A stretch of DNA of 64,000 nt from JANPCX01 sp046049865 (GCA_046049865.1 JBJOQO010000005.1:1-64000), one strand, 5' to 3'; positions 33,358 through 41,712 are shown, counted from the first letter of the stretch. The notes: a model not told the origin generated them from the sequence alone. Translations and numbers: made by a program.

Positions 33358-33816
33358 ATGAAGATTGGTGAACTGGCACTGGCCACGCAGACCCCGGTTG
33401 AAACCATTCGCTACTACGAGCGCGAAGGTTTGCTGCCGCAAACGCCGCGCAGCACCGGCAACTACCGTGTGTATGGACAGCCCCATGTCGAGCGGCTGAG
33501 TTTTGTGCGCCACTGCCGCTCGCTGGACATGACGCTGGACGAGATCCGTGTGTTGCTGCGCGCGAAGGATGCGCCGCAGGCCAGTTGCGGCGAGGTCAAC
33601 GCGCTCATAGACGAGCACATCCAGCATGTCGCGCTGCGCATCCGCGAGTTGAAGCGGTTGGACACCCAGCTCAAGCTGCTCCGGGAGCAGTGTGGCCAGG
33701 AGGCGGTCGCATCGAATTGCGGCATTCTGAACGGGCTGGCCCAGGGGGCGCGGCCCGCAAAGGCCAAGTCAATCCAGGGCCATGTGGCTGGGGCGCACCG
33801 GGGTCAGCGCCGCTGA
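33358..33816 (+). CDS. cadR: Cd(II)/Pb(II)-responsive MerR-family regulator
   Basis: A 152-residue MerR-family activator. The N-terminal winged helix is MKIGELALATQTPVETIRYY, followed by a dimerisation helix and the metal-binding cysteines Cys77 (ASCGEV), Cys112 (REQCGQ) and Cys121 (SNCGIL). This spacing is typical of CadR/PbrR, which sense cadmium and lead. The usual divergent cation-exporting ATPase is missing; instead a transglutaminase-like gene lies behind the matching operator. Target genes elsewhere are possible. The symbol is by family; PbrR is an equal name. Confidence 0.87.
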   Translation: MKIGELALATQTPVETIRYYEREGLLPQTPRSTGNYRVYGQPHVERLSFVRHCRSLDMTLDEIRVLLRAKDAPQASCGEVNALIDEHIQHVALRIRELKRLDTQLKLLREQCGQEAVASNCGILNGLAQGARPAKAKSIQGHVAGAHRGQRR

Positions 33817-33847
33817 ATTCTGCGGCGGCAACAAACGCCGGGCTGGG

Positions 33848-35806
33848 TCAATACACCCGCACCGCCGTATCAAACTGCCAAGACCTTCGAATTTCAATCA
33901 CGTCCACCTCACGCGCCAGCGCGGGTGAGAATGGGGCGTAGGGCACCAGGCTTTGCACGATGTCGCGCACGGCTTGGTCGATGTCGGGCACGCCGCTGGT
34001 CTGCAGGAAGGTGATGGACTCGACCGAGCCGTCGCTGCGGATGGCGACGGTGACGAGGGGGTGGGCGTAGGGGCGCTGCGCGGCTTCGCGCACTTTGGCC
34101 AGGGTGGGGTTGAGCTGGATCTTGCGGGCCCAGGCTTCTGCGTACAGGACGAGTTCTTGGTTGGGGTCGCTGCGGCCGAATAGGCGGGCGCGGCGGGCGG
34201 TGCTGAAGGAGGGATTGGGCCTGGAGGCAGGCGAAGACTGTGACGATGCCTGTGCCGCTTTGGCGGCGGCATCGCGCTGTGCGGCCTCTTCGTCCAGTTG
34301 CCGCCCCATGGCGCGGCGTGAGGCTTCGCGGCGGGCTTCGTCTTGCGCGGCTTCGAGGCGTGCTGCCTCTTGGCGGGCCAGGGCCTGTTGCTGGGCCTGC
34401 AGGCGTTCGGCCTCGCGCCGTGCCGTCTCCAGGCGCTGCGCTTCACCACGTGCGGCTTCTTGCCTGGCGGCTTCTTGTTTCTCGGCGTCTACACGGGCTC
34501 GCTCGGCTTCCAAACGCGCACGCTCGGCGTCCTGGCGGGCGGCCTCCAACTTGGCGGCGGCTTGCTTGGCTGCCTCTTGGCGCTCCATCTCCAAACGTTG
34601 AGCGGCCTGGCGCGCGGCTTCTTCGCGTGCGGCTTCTCTCGAAGCCGCTTCTTTCTCGGCAGCGGCTTGTAAGGCGGCTGCTTGGCGCTGGGTTTCTTGG
34701 CGCACACGTTCGGCTTCTTGCTGGGCGGCCTCCAGGCGAGCTGCGGCCTGCCGTGCGGCCTCTTCGCGTGCCGCTTCTTTCAAAGCGGCAGCCTGCTGCG
34801 CTGCGGTTTGGCGCTCGGCCTGCAGGCGCGCACGTTCGGCTTCTTGCTGGGCCGCCGCCAGCTTGGCGGCTTCCTGTCGTTCGGCTTTTTGGCGTTCAGA
34901 CGCCAAACGCTGGGCCTCGCGTTTTTCGGTGGCCTCGCGGGCGGCTTCTTCTTTGGCGACTTTTTTCAGTGCTGCTGCTTGCTGGGCAGCGGCCCGGCGT
35001 TCGTCCAACAAACGTTGGCGCTCGGCCCGCGCGGCTTCTTGCTTGGCCGCCGCTTGTTGTGCTTGGGCTTCTTTTTTGGCTTTGCGCTCCAAACGGTCGA
35101 GTTGCACTTGTTCGAGGGCGCGTTGGCGCTCGGCCTTGTGGTTGGGCGTGGGCGCCTCGGCCTGCGGGCTGGATGCGCTCGGTGTGACGGCGAAGGCTGC
35201 TTCAGGCTCCGGCGGCGGCATCAAGAGTGGCGCGGGCAGCTGCGTGACCGTGGGCACCACTGGCGCGGTGACGACGGGGGGGGCGGGCGCATCGTTGGGG
35301 ATGTCTGGCGTGAGGGGTGTGGTGGGTGGCGGTGGTGGTGGTGGTGGTGGTGCTGGGTCTGGAGCCGCAGGCGTGAAGGGCATCACGGCGGGGCGGGGCA
35401 GCGTCTCGGTGGGTGGCAAGGACGACTGAGCGGCTTCCTCAGGGCCTGGGGTGGCACTTGGCGGTGGCAGTGCCAGCACCAAACGCAAATCGGGCGCTTC
35501 CGCCCGCCGCTCTTGCCAGGGCAAACCGAAGCCCGGCAGGCCTTGCCCCTGGCCGCCGAACAAAATGCTCAAGAGCAGCGTGTGCACCAGCAGCGAGACC
35601 AGCAGGGCAATCGCCAGGCGGCGACGTTCCGCTCGCTTCAGGGCCCGCGCTTGGGCGGCTCGCTTTGACCGCTGAGACGAGCGGCGGGCGCGGGTGGGCG
35701 CCGCCGCGTTCGCAGCGAGTTGGGCGTCGCCAGCGGTGCGCTGGGGACGCGGGCCGGGCCGTGGTGGCGGCTGCGGCGTGTCTGTCTCGGCCAAAGGGGG
35801 CTCCAA
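33848..35806 (-). CDS. TolA-like TonB-family energy transducer
   Basis: A 652-residue inner-membrane protein. The cytoplasmic N-terminus is basic, the single membrane helix (about residues 65-84) carries SLLVH, the Ser-x3-His motif of TonB and TolA. A Pro-rich region with a run of nine Pro (about 150-165) is followed by some 300 residues of Ala/Glu/Arg/Gln helix (about 230-540) resembling TolA domain II, and then a TonB C-terminal domain (about 555-652; HPLVTVAIRSDGSVESI). No ExbB/ExbD or TolQ/TolR genes lie nearby. The start is TTG 35806. The Pro run is encoded by a GGT/CCA triplet tract near 35325-35355. Confidence 0.82.
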   Translation of the reverse strand: MEPPLAETDTPQPPPRPGPRPQRTAGDAQLAANAAAPTRARRSSQRSKRAAQARALKRAERRRLAIALLVSLLVHTLLLSILFGGQGQGLPGFGLPWQERRAEAPDLRLVLALPPPSATPGPEEAAQSSLPPTETLPRPAVMPFTPAAPDPAPPPPPPPPPTTPLTPDIPNDAPAPPVVTAPVVPTVTQLPAPLLMPPPEPEAAFAVTPSASSPQAEAPTPNHKAERQRALEQVQLDRLERKAKKEAQAQQAAAKQEAARAERQRLLDERRAAAQQAAALKKVAKEEAAREATEKREAQRLASERQKAERQEAAKLAAAQQEAERARLQAERQTAAQQAAALKEAAREEAARQAAARLEAAQQEAERVRQETQRQAAALQAAAEKEAASREAAREEAARQAAQRLEMERQEAAKQAAAKLEAARQDAERARLEAERARVDAEKQEAARQEAARGEAQRLETARREAERLQAQQQALARQEAARLEAAQDEARREASRRAMGRQLDEEAAQRDAAAKAAQASSQSSPASRPNPSFSTARRARLFGRSDPNQELVLYAEAWARKIQLNPTLAKVREAAQRPYAHPLVTVAIRSDGSVESITFLQTSGVPDIDQAVRDIVQSLVPYAPFSPALAREVDVIEIRRSWQFDTAVRVY

Positions 35807-35924
35807 GTGCGGATGGGGTGACCCGCGTCGCGAATCAGGACAACCAGTCCGGCGCCGCGGGTTTCCTCAATTCATGGTGGGTCTGTGCCACGTCACAGTC
35901 AGAATTGTGGCTGACGTTGTCCTT

Positions 35925-35979
35925 CGTGCTCGCCTTGTTGCCCATCCCGATTCGCACGACCGCAGCCGCGTAAGAGTTA
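35925..35979 (-). repeat. Dispersed stop-codon repeat, half copy
   Basis: Read on the minus strand it begins TAACTCTTACGCGGCTGCGG directly after the cupin stop codon and contains ATCGGGATGGGCAACAAGGC. Order, spacing and sequence follow the left half of the element at 40427-40588. It may serve as 3' end of the cupin mRNA. Confidence 0.75.
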
Positions 35980-36633
35980 CTAGGCCAAATGCCCCACCTT
36001 CACGAAGATCAAACACCCGGCCTCGGAGTAAGGCTGGTGTGTACTCAGGTGCGGGCTGCGTATCCAGGTGCCGCTGGGGTAGTTGCCAAACTCGTCTTGA
36101 AACTGGCCTTGCAGCACAAAGATCTCCTCGCCGCCGTGGTGTCGGTGTGGGTTGAACACGGTGCCGGGGGCCCAGCGCACGAAGGCGGTGTGGGTGGTGC
36201 CGAACTGGGCCAGTGGCAATACTTCAAGGCCGGGCACTAAACCGGGAGACCACTGCTGGTCCTGCGGGCGGACCACCACGCGTTCGGAATCGTCTTCACT
36301 CAATTGCCGCAATTTGACGAAGAGGGTGCAGCCGCTGGGGCTGCGCGGGGCGTGGCTGGAACCGTGTGGGTTCTTCAGATAGGTGCCTGCGGGGTAGACG
36401 CCGTGTTCGTCTTCGAACTGACCGCTGAGCACGATGATTTCTTCGCCTTGTGGATGTGCGTGCTCGGCAAAGACGGCACCCGGCTCGTAGCGCACCACGC
36501 TGGTGGCGCGCGCGTCTTCAACGCCTTCGCGGGCCAGCAAACGCCGCTGCACACCGGCGGCGGGGCTGGGTTGCCAGGGCAGGTCGTTCGACTGCAGCAC
36601 GACGCGCACGGAGGTGTCGGTGTTCAGGTTCAT
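35980..36633 (-). CDS. Double-cupin protein (ChrR-like)
   Basis: A 217-residue protein with two cupin domains of the ChrR type. The first has EPGAVFAEHAHPQGEEIIVL with LSGQFEDEHG and the second APGTVFNPHRHHGGEEIFVL with LQGQFQDEFG; each shows the metal-binding His-x-His..Glu pattern. ChrR cupins are part of an anti-sigma factor that senses singlet oxygen or peroxides, but here the N-terminal anti-sigma domain is absent and no ECF sigma gene is adjacent. It may be a free metal-dependent cupin enzyme. ATG 36633 fits; the gene lies 142 bp downstream of the AraC gene. Confidence 0.82.
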   Translation of the reverse strand: MNLNTDTSVRVVLQSNDLPWQPSPAAGVQRRLLAREGVEDARATSVVRYEPGAVFAEHAHPQGEEIIVLSGQFEDEHGVYPAGTYLKNPHGSSHAPRSPSGCTLFVKLRQLSEDDSERVVVRPQDQQWSPGLVPGLEVLPLAQFGTTHTAFVRWAPGTVFNPHRHHGGEEIFVLQGQFQDEFGNYPSGTWIRSPHLSTHQPYSEAGCLIFVKVGHLA

Positions 36634-36775
36634 GGGTCTTTTTATGTTCAGCGGATTGGGGCCGTGTGGCCCACACAGTTGATCCGCGCTGCGAGGAGCT
36701 TTACAGAGATTGCCCGCAGCATACCTGCGCACTGCGTCAATCGATCAACCCATCTCACTGGGTCCTTGGTGCAAG

Positions 36776-37663
36776 TTACTCCCACAAGCGATAAACCCAA
36801 AAGCCTTCGTCGCTGGCAATGCGCCGGTACAACTCGTCGGGTGTGAAGCCGGTGATGCGCCGGGTTTCGCGGCACAGGTGGGACTGGTCGGCGTAGCCGC
36901 TGGACTCGGCCACGGCGGCCCAGTTGGGGCGCTCGCCTTGTTCGGCGAACGCCAGCCCCTCGAAGTAGGCGCGCTCAGACCGGCCCACACCGCGCAGTTC
37001 GCGCAGCGGCTGGCCTGTCCATTGTTTGATGCGCCGCTCCACTTGCCGCAGGCTGCGGCCCGCGCCCGAGGTGGCGGCCCGCAGGGCCAGGGCCTGGGCC
37101 CAATCCAGGTAGCGGTGGGCGTTGAGCGGCCGTTTGGGGCGAGCGGCCTGCCACAGCGGCTCTAGAAAATTCTCCATCAGCGCGACACGTTGTGTGTCGT
37201 CGGTGGCGGCCATCACAGCCGCGCACATATCAACCCAGTGGCTGGGGAAAAGTTCGCGCACATCGACGAAACGGTTCACCGTTTGCGCAATGTCGATGCC
37301 AGTCAACTGGTGCACCGCATCGGGCATGAGCATCCACATCATGCCGTGGACTGGGCCGGGGTTCCACGACACCGAGGGCCGGGTGTGCGGGCCACTGAAG
37401 AGCATGCCCGAGAGGGGGGTGCGTGGGCCTGCGTCCCCTTGGAGCTGCAGGGATGACTCTGGCGGAAACAATTCACTGCTTCCTTCGAACCACCAACTGA
37501 TGGAACAAAGGGGGGAGGCTGGAAAGTAGTTGAAACGTTGCTGCTCGGTCAGCGCAACGCCGATGGTGTTGCGTGCAATGACGCCTCGGGTACAGGCGGT
37601 CAAAGAGGTGCGAGGTAGCCACATGCGGTTGCTGGCGGCTGAGAAGGAAGCGGTGTGGGACAT
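36776..37663 (-). CDS. AraC-family regulator
   Basis: A 295-residue regulator. The C-terminal 100 residues are an AraC-type double helix-turn-helix (AVAESSGYADQSHLCRETRRITGFTPDELYRR is the second half, of which SGYADQSHLCRETRRITG is the core). The N-terminal part resembles the DUF6597/effector domain of similar proteins (FNYFPASPLCSISWWFEG). It is divergent from the cytochrome P450 operon with 111 bp between, so that operon is its probable target. The ligand is unknown. Confidence 0.86.
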   Translation of the reverse strand: MSHTASFSAASNRMWLPRTSLTACTRGVIARNTIGVALTEQQRFNYFPASPLCSISWWFEGSSELFPPESSLQLQGDAGPRTPLSGMLFSGPHTRPSVSWNPGPVHGMMWMLMPDAVHQLTGIDIAQTVNRFVDVRELFPSHWVDMCAAVMAATDDTQRVALMENFLEPLWQAARPKRPLNAHRYLDWAQALALRAATSGAGRSLRQVERRIKQWTGQPLRELRGVGRSERAYFEGLAFAEQGERPNWAAVAESSGYADQSHLCRETRRITGFTPDELYRRIASDEGFWVYRLWE

Positions 37664-37774
37664 GGTGAAAGTTTAGGGGTTGAAAACGCGGGGGGTGCGT
37701 GCTGGTGTTCAATACCCCGCGATGTCGAAATCCTTCTATACGCTTGGAGCTTGGACAGGCAGCATGCACGCCTC

Positions 37775-39220
37775 ATGAACACCACCCACGCCACGCCAGC
37801 TTCCAGCGCCCGTCTTTCTTCTTCATCGACTGCCGCACCGCGTGCACCTGGCGACTTGCCGCCCGGCCCGCCGTCGCCTTGGTGGGGATTTCCACTGCTG
37901 GGTGACATGAAACGCGACTACCTGGGTTTTGTTGACAAACTCCACCGCGACCACGGTGACATCAGCTACATGCGCCTGGTCAACGAGCGGGCTTACGACC
38001 TGTTCACCCCTGAGCTCGTGCGCGAGGCACTGGTGGACAACGCCGAGCACCTGGTTCGCTGGGAGCGTGGGATTGAGGTGTTCTCCGAAGTGTTTGGGCA
38101 AAGTGTGCTCACCACGGAAGGCGATGTGTGGAAACGCCAGCGCCGCATGCTGCAACCTGCGTTCACGCCCAAACGTGTGGCCGGTTATGCCGCACTGATG
38201 GTGGATGCGGCAGCTGCGGGCCTGGATGCTGCTGTTCCCTCGGGCCAAAAAGAGGCTGTGGTCTCCATGGATGCGCTGTTCTCCGGTTTGGCGATGGACG
38301 TGATTCTGCGAACCTTGTTCAGCGACCGTGTACGGCCCCAAGACAGCCAACAAGCCGCCGAGGCCACGCAAACGCTGAGTGAAACCGCCATGCGCGAAAT
38401 GTTCTGGCCTGTCACCTTGCCAGACTGGTTGCCGTTGCCAGGCAAAGCGTCCAAACGCCGTGCCATAGGTTTCCTGCGGCAACTGGTGGGTGGACACATT
38501 GCGGCTCGTCGTGCTGAGGCATTGGCACCGCACGCCCCGCCACGTGACGATTTGTTGTCGATGCTGATGGCCTTGCGTGATGATGAAACCGGCCAGGGTT
38601 TGAGTGAAGCCGAGGTGTTTGACCAGTGCCTCGTGAACTTCCAAGCGGGCCATGAAACCACCGCCACCGCCTTGTTGTGGTGGAGCCATTTGATGGCGGA
38701 GCATCCCGACGTGGCACAAAGGGTGAGCGAGGAAGTGAAGGTGGTGCTGTCGGGGCGCAACCCCGGTCCGGATGACTTGCCTGCACTGCCATGGTTGACG
38801 GCCAGTTTGAAAGAGGCGATGCGCCTTTTTCCACCCATCGGCGCCCTGATGACGCGGCGCACGACAAAGGCCATCACGCTCAGCGGCTGGCACATTCCCA
38901 AAGGCGCCATGCTGCGCATCACGCTGTGGCAGTTGCACCGCGACCCACGACACTTTGCCGACCCGCAAGCATTTCGCCCCGAGCGCTTCTTGCCCGACGC
39001 GCCCCCACCGCCCCGCGGAGCGTGGATGCCATTTGGTGCAGGCCCTAGGGTGTGCATTGGCCAGCATTTCGCCATGCTGGAGATGACGCTGCTGGCGGCG
39101 ATGTTGTTGCAACGTTATCGAATGGTTCTGCCGAACGACGCGCAGCCCATCAAACCAGCCATGAACGTGACTTTGCGACCATCGGGCGATTTGCCGTTAC
39201 GCTTGCAGCGTGTTGTTTGA
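37775..39220 (+). CDS. Cytochrome P450
   Basis: A 481-residue P450 monooxygenase. The I-helix oxygen-activation motif is NFQAGHETTATALL, the K-helix is SLKEAMRLFPP (ExxR), and the haem loop is PFGAGPRVCIGQHFA with the Cys thiolate. There is no membrane anchor; the N-terminal PPGPPSPWWG resembles hinge regions of class II-like bacterial enzymes of the CYP4/CYP102 type. The redox partner is not encoded nearby. It is the first gene of a unit with DUF2867 and molybdopterin-oxidoreductase genes, facing the AraC regulator. Substrate unknown; fatty-acid-like substrates would fit the family. Confidence 0.93.
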   Translation: MNTTHATPASSARLSSSSTAAPRAPGDLPPGPPSPWWGFPLLGDMKRDYLGFVDKLHRDHGDISYMRLVNERAYDLFTPELVREALVDNAEHLVRWERGIEVFSEVFGQSVLTTEGDVWKRQRRMLQPAFTPKRVAGYAALMVDAAAAGLDAAVPSGQKEAVVSMDALFSGLAMDVILRTLFSDRVRPQDSQQAAEATQTLSETAMREMFWPVTLPDWLPLPGKASKRRAIGFLRQLVGGHIAARRAEALAPHAPPRDDLLSMLMALRDDETGQGLSEAEVFDQCLVNFQAGHETTATALLWWSHLMAEHPDVAQRVSEEVKVVLSGRNPGPDDLPALPWLTASLKEAMRLFPPIGALMTRRTTKAITLSGWHIPKGAMLRITLWQLHRDPRHFADPQAFRPERFLPDAPPPPRGAWMPFGAGPRVCIGQHFAMLEMTLLAAMLLQRYRMVLPNDAQPIKPAMNVTLRPSGDLPLRLQRVV

Positions 39221-39239
39221 TAAACGTCTCGGAGCCTTC

Positions 39240-39764
39240 ATGAGCACCGCCACACCCAGTGAGGTTCCTTCCACCAGCGCTTTGCAGCACCTGCTGCCGG
39301 GGGCGTATTTTTTTGATGCCTACCGCATGGAGGTGCCAGACCCCACGCACACGGCTCTGGCCTATTTCCTGAAAACGGCGGCCCGTACCCCGGCCTGGGT
39401 CAATGGTTTGATGGCACTGCGCAACCGTGTGGTGGCCTGGGTGGGGTTGAAGAACCTAGGCTCTATCAGCGCACTGGACCCCTACAAGCAGGAGCGGGAC
39501 TACCTGCCCGGTGACCGCGTGGGCATCTTCACCTTACGTTCCAACCAACCCGACGAGGTGGTGGTGTTCGACCGTGACAAACACCTGGAGGTGAATCTGT
39601 CGGTGTGCCGCTTGCCACGCGCGGTGGGGCAGCCACAAATCATTGTGGTCAGCACGGTGGTCCATGTGCACAACCTGTTGGGGCGCCTGTACATGCTGCC
39701 GGTGACGCCCTTGCACCGACGCATCGTGCCGGCGGTGATGGCCAGGCTGGCTGTTGTTGATTGA
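39240..39764 (+). CDS. DUF2867 protein
   Basis: A 174-residue protein with the DUF2867 pattern: YFFDAYRMEVPDP near the start, GDRVGIFTLRSNQPDEVVVFDRDKHLE in the middle (core DEVVVFDRDKHLE) and VVHVHNLLGRLYMLPV..LHRRIVPAVMARL at the end. DUF2867 is of unknown biochemical function and often accompanies oxidoreductase genes. It starts 19 bp after the P450 gene and is followed closely by the molybdopterin enzyme gene, so the three are probably one transcript. Confidence 0.82.
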   Translation: MSTATPSEVPSTSALQHLLPGAYFFDAYRMEVPDPTHTALAYFLKTAARTPAWVNGLMALRNRVVAWVGLKNLGSISALDPYKQERDYLPGDRVGIFTLRSNQPDEVVVFDRDKHLEVNLSVCRLPRAVGQPQIIVVSTVVHVHNLLGRLYMLPVTPLHRRIVPAVMARLAVVD

Positions 39765-39775
39765 GCGCACCGGCG

Positions 39776-40441
39776 ATGAAGGCACTGCCACCAGGTCAAC
39801 GTGAACGACAAGACTTCCCTCGTTTTGGCATCGACAAATTCGCGACGCGTTTTCCGAAAGACGCCCAAACTGCGGTGCTCCAGATTTCAGGCGAAGTGAC
39901 CTCGCCGCTGTTGCTAGACAACCCGCTGGTGGGGTTGCCGCGTGTAGAGCAAATCAGTGACTTTCACTGCGTGACCACCTGGAGCAAACGCGGTTTGCGC
40001 TGGGGTGGGGTGCGTTTTTCGGTGTTTTACGAACACGTGTTGTTGCCACGCGCGCAGCCTGATCCGAAAGCCACCGTTTTCATCGTGGGGGCGCAAGACG
40101 GCGCACGCACCACCTTGCTGCTGCAAGACCTGCTGGCGGCAGACGTCATGCTGGCCGACACGCTGGATGGACAGCCCCTGCCTGTCGAACACGGTGCGCG
40201 GTTGCGTTTGGTGGCACCGTCACAGTACGGCTACAAGTCGATCAAACATTTGTCGCGGATGTCGATGCACTTTGACGATGCCGCGTTTCGCCCATCGGCC
40301 TACCGGTTCATGGACCATCCGCGTGCCCGGGTGGCACTGGAAGAACGCGGGCGTGTGTTTCCAGGTTGGTTGCTCAGGCGGCTCTACCTCCCCTTGATCG
40401 GGCCGACGGTGCGCAAGTTTGCCAAGGGATGCTCTGCATAA
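39776..40441 (+). CDS. Molybdopterin-dependent oxidoreductase (sulfite-oxidase fold, YedY-like)
   Basis: A 221-residue protein with the sulfite-oxidase-type molybdenum domain. Cys65 in VEQISDFHCVTTWSKRGLRW is the expected molybdenum ligand (core SDFHCVTTW). LRLVAPSQYGYKSIKHLSRM fits the end of the domain. There is no Tat signal or haem domain, so unlike MsrP/YedY it should remain in the cytoplasm. The last residues (GCSA) and the stop codon lie within a large palindrome (40427-40588), which suggests insertion at the original gene end. ATG 39776 or TTG 39761 may be the start. Confidence 0.83.
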   Translation: MKALPPGQRERQDFPRFGIDKFATRFPKDAQTAVLQISGEVTSPLLLDNPLVGLPRVEQISDFHCVTTWSKRGLRWGGVRFSVFYEHVLLPRAQPDPKATVFIVGAQDGARTTLLLQDLLAADVMLADTLDGQPLPVEHGARLRLVAPSQYGYKSIKHLSRMSMHFDDAAFRPSAYRFMDHPRARVALEERGRVFPGWLLRRLYLPLIGPTVRKFAKGCSA

Positions 40442-40588
40442 CTCTTGCGAGGCTGTGGTAGCGCGGATCGGGATGGGCTACAAGGCGTTTTTTGCAGCCA
40501 ATAGCTGGGCTATTGGCAAGAAAAACAACGCCGTAGACCGCCCGAGTCCGTGCTGCCACAGTCCGCAAGGGGTTATGCAGAGCATCCC
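40427..40588. repeat. 162-bp nested palindrome at the stop codon of the molybdenum enzyme
   Basis: The 16-bp ends GGGATGCTCTGCATAA (40427-40442) and TTATGCAGAGCATCCC (40573-40588) are perfect inverted repeats. The centre GCCAATAGC-TGG-GCTATTGGC (40497-40517) is a perfect hairpin. In between the two halves align over most of their length. The stop TAA (40439-40441) of the preceding gene belongs to the left arm. Partial relatives lie at 35925-35979 and 6797-6823. Confidence 0.92.
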
Positions 40589-40765
40589 AAGGCCATGCAG
40601 GGTCACAGCAACAGCTCCCCCTGAGCAAGATGTGCCCCGGGTCGCCGCATTTCTCTGCGTGTCCATCGCGGCAGGGGGTCATTCAAGTCAAACATTCCCG
40701 CTAGCATTTGAGTTTGGCGGGCCGCATGGGCGTGGCCCCAAACCGTTTAAGAAAGGGAAACAAAA
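40589..40765. other. Intergenic remainder before the TIGR00266 gene
   Basis: No gene or clear structure. It should hold the promoter of the TIGR00266 gene, whose ribosome site is GAAAGGGAAA at 40753-40762. Confidence 0.45.
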
Positions 40766-41581
40766 ATGGCCATGGACGTGATCGACTTTGAGATCAAAGG
40801 CTCGGAAATGCAGTTCGTCGAGGTGGAACTCGATCCCGGTGAATCGGCGGTGGGTGAAGCCGGCAGCATGATGTTCATGGATGCGGCCATCCAGATGGAC
40901 ACCGTGTTTGGCGATGGCGCGCAACAAAGCGGCGGTTTCTTTGGCAAGCTGATGGGTGCGGGCAAACGGCTGATCACGGGCGAGTCGCTTTTCACAACCG
41001 TGTACACCAATGGTGGGTCCGGCAAACAGCGTGTGGCGTTTGCAGCTCCCTATCCCGGCAAAATTTTGCCCATGGATTTGCGCCAACTGGGCGGCACCTT
41101 GATCTGCCAGAAAGACGCATTTTTGTGCGCGGCCAAAGGCGTGTCGCTGGGCATTTATTTCCAGCAAAAAATGTCGGTGGGTTTTTTTGGCGGTGAAGGC
41201 TTCATCATGCAAAAGCTCGAAGGCGACGGCCTGGCTTTTGTGCATGCGGGCGGTACGGTGCTCAAGCGCGAACTGGCGGTGGGCCAAACCTTGATGGTGG
41301 ACACCGGCTGTTTGGTGGCCATGACACCCAACGTGAAATTCGAAATTCAGTATGTCGGCAAGATCAAAACTGCCCTTTTCGGTGGTGAAGGTTTGTTCTT
41401 CGCCAAGGTCACCGGCCCCGGCACGGTGTGGCTGCAAAGTTTGCCCTTCTCACGTTTGGCGTCCAGGGTGTTTGCGGCTGCGCCGCAGCGCGGTGGATCG
41501 AGGGAGGAGGGCTCGGTGCTGGGTGGGGTGGTCGGCGGCGGCCTTCTCGGCGGCATCTTGGGTGGTGGCGACGACGATTGA
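40766..41581 (+). CDS. TIGR00266 / AIM24-family protein
   Basis: A 271-residue protein of the AIM24-like beta-sheet family: FVEVELDPGESAVGEAGSMMFM near the start, SLFTTVYTNGG, GKILPMDL, and FEIQYVGKIKTALFGGEGLFFAKVTGPGTVWLQS (core TALFGGEGLFFAKVTGPG) at the end. The C-terminal 30 residues are Gly-rich and end in Asp residues (GGVVGGGLLGGILGGGDDD), which could contact membranes or metals. The cellular role of bacterial members is not established. It stands as its own unit behind the palindrome, with a tandem repeat tract and hairpin downstream. Confidence 0.88.
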   Translation: MAMDVIDFEIKGSEMQFVEVELDPGESAVGEAGSMMFMDAAIQMDTVFGDGAQQSGGFFGKLMGAGKRLITGESLFTTVYTNGGSGKQRVAFAAPYPGKILPMDLRQLGGTLICQKDAFLCAAKGVSLGIYFQQKMSVGFFGGEGFIMQKLEGDGLAFVHAGGTVLKRELAVGQTLMVDTGCLVAMTPNVKFEIQYVGKIKTALFGGEGLFFAKVTGPGTVWLQSLPFSRLASRVFAAAPQRGGSREEGSVLGGVVGGGLLGGILGGGDDD

Positions 41582-41598
41582 GTCGAAGACCAAGCCGG

Positions 41599-41688
41599 GG
41601 TTTCGCTCAAATCTCTGGTTTGAGTGAATCCCTGGGTTTTAGTGAAACCCTAGGTTTTGATGAAACCCAGGGTTTTGACGAACTCCTG
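41599..41688. repeat. 18-bp tandem repeat, five units
   Basis: Five consecutive 18-bp units start at 41599, 41617, 41635, 41653 and 41671, with consensus GGTTTTGATGAAACCCTG. The outer units have diverged most. The tract lies just after the TIGR00266 stop and, since 18 is divisible by three, could be read as hexapeptide repeats (such as TLGFDE), although no gene start supports translation. Confidence 0.88.
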
Positions 41689-41712
41689 GCTTCTTCAAAG
41701 CCAGGAGTTTCT
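41681..41712 (+). terminator. Hairpin at the end of the tandem repeat
   Basis: A perfect 12-bp stem AACTCCTGGCTT / AAGCCAGGAGTT with a 5-nt loop, followed by TCTC. Likely 3' end of the TIGR00266 mRNA, although the T-run is short. Confidence 0.55.

Noticed and set aside
40427..40588. Same family as the in-frame element at 49059-49220, because both are 162 bp
   Set aside because: Ends, core and central hairpin sequences differ; the equal length appears to be coincidence.
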